Assembly (NCBI GenBank): GCA_018061385.1
Contig: JAGOUF010000190.1
Location: forward strand, 1-5,590
Direction: 5' to 3'
Length of the DNA stretch: 5,590 nucleotides
Source of the DNA: Chitinophagaceae bacterium
GTDB taxonomy: Bacteria; Bacteroidota; Bacteroidia; Chitinophagales; Chitinophagaceae
Shown: positions 1 to 3,487 of the stretch, one piece after another
Layout: each line of letters opens with the position of its first letter
Numbering within the stretch: the stretch's first letter is position 1
Notes under the pieces: model-generated
Told to the model about the DNA's origin: nothing
Databases searched by the model: none
The model's input: only the letters and a program-made list of their open reading frames with translations
Position numbers and translations under genes: made by a program

Positions 1-56
1 ACTAAAGCGTAGATATCAACTCCCGAAATTTTTTCCAAATAATTAATGAATTTCAT
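1..56 (-). CDS. ccoQ: CcoQ/FixQ-like small cbb3 oxidase subunit, N-terminal fragment
   Basis: The minus strand opens an ATG at 56-54, 27 bp after the ccoNO stop codon, and stays open to the window edge. The 18 complete codons read MKFINYLEKISGVDIYAL. A short amphipathic start followed by GVDIY resembles the beginning of Bacteroidota CcoQ-like proteins, which are small single-helix subunits that help stabilise the cbb3 complex. Its place directly after ccoNO is where ccoQ normally lies, with ccoP next. Everything after residue 18, including the expected membrane helix, is outside the window, so the call depends mostly on position. The alternative is the N-terminus of a CcoQ-CcoP fusion or of a CcoP that begins with a similar segment. 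No Shine-Dalgarno sequence is visible, as usual for this phylum. Confidence 0.6.
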   Translation of the reverse strand, partial: MKFINYLEKISGVDIYAL

Positions 57-83
57 ACTTAAGTATTATTAAATAGTTGAATG

Positions 84-2225
84 TTATTTTTCGGCTGCTA
101 CAGCTTTTTGTTCAGCTTTAATATCAGTTCCAATTCTTTGCAAATAGGCAATTAGAGCAACAATTTCTTTTTCTTTATTCACCAATAATTTATTGTTACT
201 TTCTACTTTTAAGTTGATTCTAATACGATTTGCTTGTGCCATTAAATCAGAGTTTGCAACTTTATCGTACCCTTCAGGATATGGAACTCCCAATGTTTGC
301 ATTGCTCTAATTTTAGCTGGAGTAATAGCAGTATCAATATTATCTTCAAACAACCAAGGGTAAGATGGCATAATTGAACCAGGGCTCATACTTTGTGGTT
401 CTAACATGTGATTGTAATGCCAACTATCTGAATATTTACCCCCTACTCTAGCTAAGTCTGGACCTGTACGTTTACTACCCCACTGAAATGGATGATCATA
501 AACAAACTCACCAGCTTTACTGTATTCGCCATAACGTGCAACCTCATGACGGAAAGGACGAACCATTTGAGAATGGCAAGTATAACAACCCTCTCTTACA
601 TAAATATCTCTACCTTGTAATTCAAGTGGTGTATATGGTTTTACAGAAGATATGGTTGGAATATTTTCTTTAATTAAAAATGTAGGAACCATTTCTAAAA
701 TTCCGCCAATTGCTACAGCCACTAAACTAAGTACCAACATTTGTACTGGTCTTGCTTCAATCCAACGATGCCAATATTGTTTGCCATGCGTTTCAATTAC
801 TTTAGGCAATGCAGGAGCTTCGGCTGCTTCGTTAGCCAATAATTTACCAGCTGCAACAGTTTTCCAAATATTAAATATCATAATAAATACACCTGTAAGG
901 TATAAAGTACCACCTACACTTCTTGTAACATACAATGGAATAATATTGGTTACTGTTTCTAAGAATTGATATTTAAGAGTTCCATCTGGATTAAATTGTT
1001 TCCACATTTCTGCTTGAGCAAAACCAGCCCAATACATAGGCACTGCATACAATACAATACCAATTGTACCTATCCAAAAATGCGTTGAAGCTAATTTTTT
1101 TGAATATAAAGGAGTTTCAAATATTTTAGGAATAATCCAATACAAAATACCAAAGGTTAAAAATCCATTCCAACCCAAAGCACCAACGTGAACGTGAGCT
1201 ACAATCCAATCTGTATAGTGTGCAATTGCATTTACACTTTTTAAACTAAGCATTGGCCCTTCAAAAGTGGCCATACCATAACAGGTAATTGCTACTACCA
1301 TAAATTTTAAAATAGGATCTTCTCTTACTTTATCCCATGCTCCACGAAGTGTAAATAAACCATTTAACATACCACCCCAACTTGGAGCAAGTAACATGAT
1401 GCTAAATACAACTCCTAAACTTTGAGCCCACTCTGGCAATGCTGTATATAATAAGTGGTGTGGCCCTGCCCATATATACAAAAATATAAGTGCCCAAAAG
1501 TGTATAATAGACAATCTATAACTATACACAGGGCGGTTAGCAGCCTTTGGTAAAAAATAATACATAATACCCAAATAAGGCGTAGTTAAAAAGAAGGCAA
1601 CTGCATTGTGGCCATACCACCACTGCACCAATGCATCTTGTACACCTGCATACCAACTATAACTTTTTAATGGAGAAAAAGGAATTTCGAAAGAATTTAC
1701 AATGTGCAACATGGCAACTGTAATCCAGGTTGCTATATAAAACCAAATTGCTACATACAAATGGCTTTCTCTTCTCTTTAAAATTGTACCAACCATATTA
1801 ATACCAAATACTACCCAAATAAGGGTAATAGCAATATCAATTGGCCATTCTAATTCGGCATATTCTTTACCGGTTGTATAACCACCCAATAAAGTAATAG
1901 CAGCAGATACAATGATTAATTGCCAACCCCAAAAATGTACTTTACTTAATAAATCGCTGTACATCCGGGCTTTACAAAGTCTTTGTAAAGAATAATAAAC
2001 ACCCATAAAAATTCCATTACCCACAAATGCAAAAATTACTGCATTGGTATGTAATGGACGAACACGACCAAACGTGGTAATGGGCAAATTAAAATTGGCT
2101 GCTGGTAAGTAAATTTGAATAGCAGCCAACAAGCCAACTATCATACCTACTGTACCCCAAAGAATGGTTGCATAAGCAAATTGCTTAACAATTTTGTTGT
2201 CGTAATAAAATTTTTCTAATTCCAT
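84..2225 (-). CDS. ccoNO: Fused cbb3-type cytochrome c oxidase subunits I and II (CcoN-CcoO)
   Basis: This is the catalytic core of a proton-pumping high-affinity terminal oxidase in the inner membrane, reducing O2 to water. Residues 1 to about 465 are the multi-helix CcoN part. Visible ligands are H59 and H346 for low-spin haem b, H344 for haem b3, and H206, H256 and H257 for CuB. Y250 lies six residues before the HH pair, where the CuB-ligand-crosslinked tyrosine of cbb3 enzymes sits; E322 is in a FEGPMLS motif. A linker (about 466-490) leads to the CcoO part: one membrane anchor (about 493-513), then a periplasmic cytochrome c domain with a CYTCH haem motif (C547, C550, H551) and a likely axial M619 in SPGSIMPSYPW. 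The 713-residue length equals CcoN plus CcoO, and the reading frame is unbroken. Such fusions are known in Bacteroidota. The ATG at 2225 precedes a normal CcoN N-terminus. The gene follows ccoS by 62 bp, so co-transcription is likely. Confidence 0.97.
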   Translation of the reverse strand: MELEKFYYDNKIVKQFAYATILWGTVGMIVGLLAAIQIYLPAANFNLPITTFGRVRPLHTNAVIFAFVGNGIFMGVYYSLQRLCKARMYSDLLSKVHFWGWQLIIVSAAITLLGGYTTGKEYAELEWPIDIAITLIWVVFGINMVGTILKRRESHLYVAIWFYIATWITVAMLHIVNSFEIPFSPLKSYSWYAGVQDALVQWWYGHNAVAFFLTTPYLGIMYYFLPKAANRPVYSYRLSIIHFWALIFLYIWAGPHHLLYTALPEWAQSLGVVFSIMLLAPSWGGMLNGLFTLRGAWDKVREDPILKFMVVAITCYGMATFEGPMLSLKSVNAIAHYTDWIVAHVHVGALGWNGFLTFGILYWIIPKIFETPLYSKKLASTHFWIGTIGIVLYAVPMYWAGFAQAEMWKQFNPDGTLKYQFLETVTNIIPLYVTRSVGGTLYLTGVFIMIFNIWKTVAAGKLLANEAAEAPALPKVIETHGKQYWHRWIEARPVQMLVLSLVAVAIGGILEMVPTFLIKENIPTISSVKPYTPLELQGRDIYVREGCYTCHSQMVRPFRHEVARYGEYSKAGEFVYDHPFQWGSKRTGPDLARVGGKYSDSWHYNHMLEPQSMSPGSIMPSYPWLFEDNIDTAITPAKIRAMQTLGVPYPEGYDKVANSDLMAQANRIRINLKVESNNKLLVNKEKEIVALIAYLQRIGTDIKAEQKAVAAEK

Positions 2226-2251
2226 AGAAACGTTTTTCCTGTTTTTGAATG

Positions 2252-2268
2252 TTAGCTGTTGCAGCTAA
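2252..2268. repeat. Perfect inverted repeat in the ccoS-ccoNO gap
   Basis: TTAGCTG at 2252-2258 and CAGCTAA at 2262-2268 are exact reverse complements around a 3-base loop. On the minus-strand transcript this gives a 7-bp hairpin ending about 26 nt before the ccoNO start codon. No T-run follows it, so it does not look like an intrinsic terminator. It could act as an mRNA processing or stability element that sets the ratio of CcoS to CcoNO, or be a protein-binding dyad. It may also have no function. Confidence 0.4.
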
Positions 2269-2287
2269 TTGTTTTGGTATAAAAAAG

Positions 2288-2449
2288 TTATTCTTTCGTT
2301 TTTGTTGATGGTTTATTATCAAACAACATTCTTATTGGTGGGCTACTTTCATCATCATACTGTCCAGATTTTACACTCCAAATAAAGCCAGCCAAGAATA
2401 ATGCAGCTACAGTTATACTGGCAATTAATAAAATGATGATTACACTCAT
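2288..2449 (-). CDS. ccoS: cbb3-type oxidase assembly protein CcoS
   Basis: This 53-residue protein begins MSVIIILLIASITVAALFLA, forming a single N-terminal membrane helix (about residues 2-23). It then has the CcoS hallmark GQYDD (residues 29-33) followed by PPIRMLFDN, matching the family pattern in which GQ(F/Y)DD is followed by a P...R(I/M)LF segment. CcoS is a small membrane protein required for cofactor insertion (haem b and CuB) during maturation of CcoN in proteobacteria; it is not part of the mature enzyme. The length matches the family. The ATG at 2449-2447 is the only sensible start and the stop is TAA at 2290-2288. Its neighbour 62 bp downstream is ccoNO. In many genomes ccoS directly follows ccoI, but here two unrelated genes separate them. 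Confidence 0.95.
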   Translation of the reverse strand: MSVIIILLIASITVAALFLAGFIWSVKSGQYDDESSPPIRMLFDNKPSTKTKE

Positions 2450-2466
2450 ATAATACAATTCTGCAA

Positions 2467-2474
2467 CAAAAATA
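2467..2474 (-). promoter_or_regulatory. Candidate Bacteroidota -7 element for ccoS-ccoNO
   Basis: On the minus strand these bases read TATTTTTG, matching the Bacteroidota sigma -7 consensus TAnnTTTG. A start point would fall near 2460, leaving a short leader of about 11 nt before the ccoS ATG. The -33 box is poor: 19 bp upstream there is TTTC (2494-2497 on the minus strand) instead of TTTG. The match could arise by chance in AT-rich DNA, but a promoter is expected here because ccoS is the first gene leftward of a divergent gap. Confidence 0.35.
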
Positions 2475-2514
2475 TTTAGAGCAGGAAAGTTGTGAAATGA
2501 TAACCCTCAATTGA

Positions 2515-2544
2515 AAACATGACATTTATCAGTTTTTCATGTTT
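2515..2544. repeat. Spaced inverted repeat in the ccoS/osmC divergent region
   Basis: AAACATGA (2515-2522) and TCATGTTT (2537-2544) are perfect 8-bp inverted arms with 14 bp between them. Their centres are 22 bp apart, about two helical turns, a geometry typical of a dimeric regulator binding one DNA face. The centre, near 2530, is about 70 bp upstream of the proposed ccoS start point and about 97 bp upstream of the proposed osmC one. Two short perfect palindromes adjoin or overlap it: TCAATTGA (2507-2514) and TCAGCTGA (2544-2551). No regulator can be named from the sequence. Confidence 0.4.
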
Positions 2545-2586
2545 CAGCTGATTGAATTTTGCATTTATGGACTTGTGTTATAAATG

Positions 2587-2602
2587 TTACTAAGGCTAGT
2601 AA
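2587..2602. promoter_or_regulatory. Candidate operator: TTACTA-N4-TAGTAA dyad upstream of osmC
   Basis: TTACTA at 2587-2592 and TAGTAA at 2597-2602 are exact inverted arms around AGGC. The N4 spacing resembles that of Crp/Fnr-family boxes, although the sequence is not the classical TTGAT-N4-ATCAA. The dyad ends 10 bp before the proposed osmC -7 element and covers the place where a -33 box should sit. A bound protein could therefore block or replace RNA polymerase contacts there. This is an inference from placement alone. Confidence 0.35.
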
Positions 2603-2612
2603 TTGAAAACTG

Positions 2613-2620
2613 TAGGTTTG
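2613..2620 (+). promoter_or_regulatory. Candidate Bacteroidota -7 element for osmC
   Basis: TAGGTTTG is an exact match to TAnnTTTG. The predicted start point near 2626 gives a leader of about 26 nt before the osmC ATG at 2653. There is no TTTG or TTG at the expected -33 spacing; that position is occupied by the TTACTA-N4-TAGTAA dyad. The start codon is preceded by the A/T-rich stretch AAAATATAAAATT with no Shine-Dalgarno motif, which is usual for this phylum. Confidence 0.4.
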
Positions 2621-2652
2621 ATTTTCTTTAAAACAACTTAAAATATAAAATT

Positions 2653-3114
2653 ATGGAAACTGCACATTATTATGAAGTGAGTGTTGATTGGTTGAACACA
2701 AGAATGGGCAACTTAACATCGCCAGTATTAAATACAAACATTGAAGTAGCAACTCCACCTGAATTTAATGGAGGAATTGCAGGCATTTGGAGCCCTGAAC
2801 ATTTATTGGTTGCAGCAGTAAATAGCTGTTTAATGACCACTTTTTTGGCAGTTGCAGAAAACTTTAAACTTGGTTATGAAAAGTTTAGTAGTAAAGCAAT
2901 TGGGAAATTAGAAAAAGTAGATGGAAAATTTATGATTAGTGAAATTGAATTAATGCCTGAACTAATCATACTTAGCGAAGACGATAAAGAAAAAGCAGAA
3001 AAAGTTTTACATAAATCTGAAGCAGCTTGTTTAATATCAAACTCTATAAAAGCTACTATTATTTTTAAGCCAATAGTAATTGTTACTACTAACCAAGTAA
3101 ATGTTGTGCTATAA
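2653..3114 (+). CDS. OsmC/Ohr-family thiol peroxidase
   Basis: This 153-residue soluble protein has the OsmC fold signature: GIWSPEHLLVAAVNSC in the first half and CLISNSIK near the end. The four residues used by OsmC/Ohr enzymes appear in the right order and almost at family positions: R17, E49 (of SPEH), peroxidatic C59 and resolving C126. This supports a working thiol-dependent peroxidase that reduces organic hydroperoxides, with C59 attacked by peroxide and a C59-C126 disulfide later reduced by a dithiol donor. The family normally acts as a cytoplasmic dimer. The length is typical, with about a dozen extra hydrophobic residues after the usual end of the domain. It is the only plus-strand gene here, divergent from ccoS and convergent with the DUF2892 gene, and a strong terminator follows its TAA stop. 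The substrate and the OsmC versus Ohr subclass cannot be settled by eye. Confidence 0.9.
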   Translation: METAHYYEVSVDWLNTRMGNLTSPVLNTNIEVATPPEFNGGIAGIWSPEHLLVAAVNSCLMTTFLAVAENFKLGYEKFSSKAIGKLEKVDGKFMISEIELMPELIILSEDDKEKAEKVLHKSEAACLISNSIKATIIFKPIVIVTTNQVNVVL

Positions 3115-3124
3115 AAACTTAGAT

Positions 3125-3168
3125 AATTATTTCTGTGTAATATTAAATACTACACAGAAATAATTTTT
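3125..3168 (+). terminator. Strong intrinsic terminator between convergent genes, possibly bidirectional
   Basis: AATTATTTCTGTGTA (3125-3139) and TACACAGAAATAATT (3151-3165) form a perfect 15-bp stem with an 11-nt loop. On the plus strand it is followed by a T-run (3164-3168) and begins 11 bp after the osmC stop codon, so it should end the osmC transcript. On the minus strand the hairpin lies just after the DUF2892 stop, but its T-run begins only after ATCTAAG, so termination in that direction is probably weaker. Confidence 0.85.
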
Positions 3169-3176
3169 ACTGATAT

Positions 3177-3419
3177 CTATTTTTTATGTTTTTTATGATG
3201 TGGTGGTGCATGTGGCTTTTTTACCTTACAGGTTGATATACCAATTAAAGTATACAACGGACAAAAGCCTATAAAACTTGTTGCAAGAAATATTATTGCC
3301 ACTACTAACACAATAATTCCTAAAGTTCCTTCTACAACTCCAATAAAATAAAGAATACCTAAGATTGCTGCTAGTAACAATCTTACGCCTTTATCCAAAT
3401 CGCCCATGTTTTTTTTCAT
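3177..3419 (-). CDS. DUF2892 (YgaP-type transmembrane domain) small membrane protein with His-rich tail
   Basis: The 80-residue product has the DUF2892 pattern: N4, G6 and R13 at the start, helix 1 (about 13-29), helix 2 (about 33-50), then GFCPLYTLIGISTC (51-64) with C53 and C64. It corresponds to the membrane part found after the rhodanese domain in YgaP, but here stands alone with no rhodanese. The function of stand-alone members is unknown. The last 15 residues (CKVKKPHAPPHHKKHKK region) are strongly basic and hold H70, H74, H75 and H78, which with C53 and C64 could bind metal; this is inference. Start: the ATG at 3419 gives MKKNMGDLD, the usual family start; a second ATG at 3407 would remove four residues. 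An AGGA lies only 2 nt before the first ATG, too close to be a standard ribosome site. The gene lies 68 bp after ccoI on the same strand and may be co-transcribed with it. Confidence 0.88.
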   Translation of the reverse strand: MKKNMGDLDKGVRLLLAAILGILYFIGVVEGTLGIIVLVVAIIFLATSFIGFCPLYTLIGISTCKVKKPHAPPHHKKHKK

Positions 3420-3434
3420 ATCCTAAAATTTTGG

Positions 3435-3453
3435 TTAGTTAAATAGTAACTAA
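3435..3453. repeat. Inverted repeat in the ccoI-DUF2892 gap
   Basis: TTAGTTA (3435-3441) and TAACTAA (3447-3453) are perfect 7-bp arms around AATAG. In the minus-strand transcript the weak A/U-rich hairpin would lie 15 nt before the DUF2892 start codon and be followed by CCAAAATTTT, not a clean T-run. It may be a poor terminator for ccoI, a leader hairpin or an operator. No convincing TAnnTTTG promoter for the DUF2892 gene was seen in this 68-bp gap. Confidence 0.3.
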
Positions 3454-3487
3454 GGTAACACATTTCTAAAAACTAAAGATGTGACTT

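Larger units (their letters stand above)
2450..2652. other. Divergent intergenic region between ccoS and osmC
   Basis: These 203 bp separate the divergent starts of ccoS and osmC. I found no reading frame longer than about a dozen codons, no tRNA-like fold and no transposon end. The region holds one TAnnTTTG-type element for each direction, a long spaced inverted repeat, a compact N4 dyad and two 8-bp palindromes, so it looks like a shared control region. A classical FNR box (TTGAT-N4-ATCAA) was looked for and not found. Confidence 0.6.

Noticed and set aside
488..673. Plus-strand open frame of 61 codons antisense to the CcoO part of ccoNO
   Set aside because: Low-complexity translation without family features, fully antisense to the cytochrome c domain.
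652..969. Plus-strand open frame of 105 codons antisense to ccoNO
   Set aside because: It lies entirely within the unmistakable ccoNO gene, has no recognisable domain, and is explained as a shadow of biased codon use on the other strand.
2450..2652. Classical FNR box (TTGAT-N4-ATCAA) controlling the oxidase operon
   Set aside because: No exact or one-mismatch copy was found on reading both strands. Other dyads are present, but they do not match the FNR consensus.
3177..3419. DUF2892 gene as a broken remnant of a YgaP-type rhodanese fusion
   Set aside because: It has its own good start (MKKNMG) matching stand-alone family members, and the 68 bp upstream hold no rhodanese remnant.
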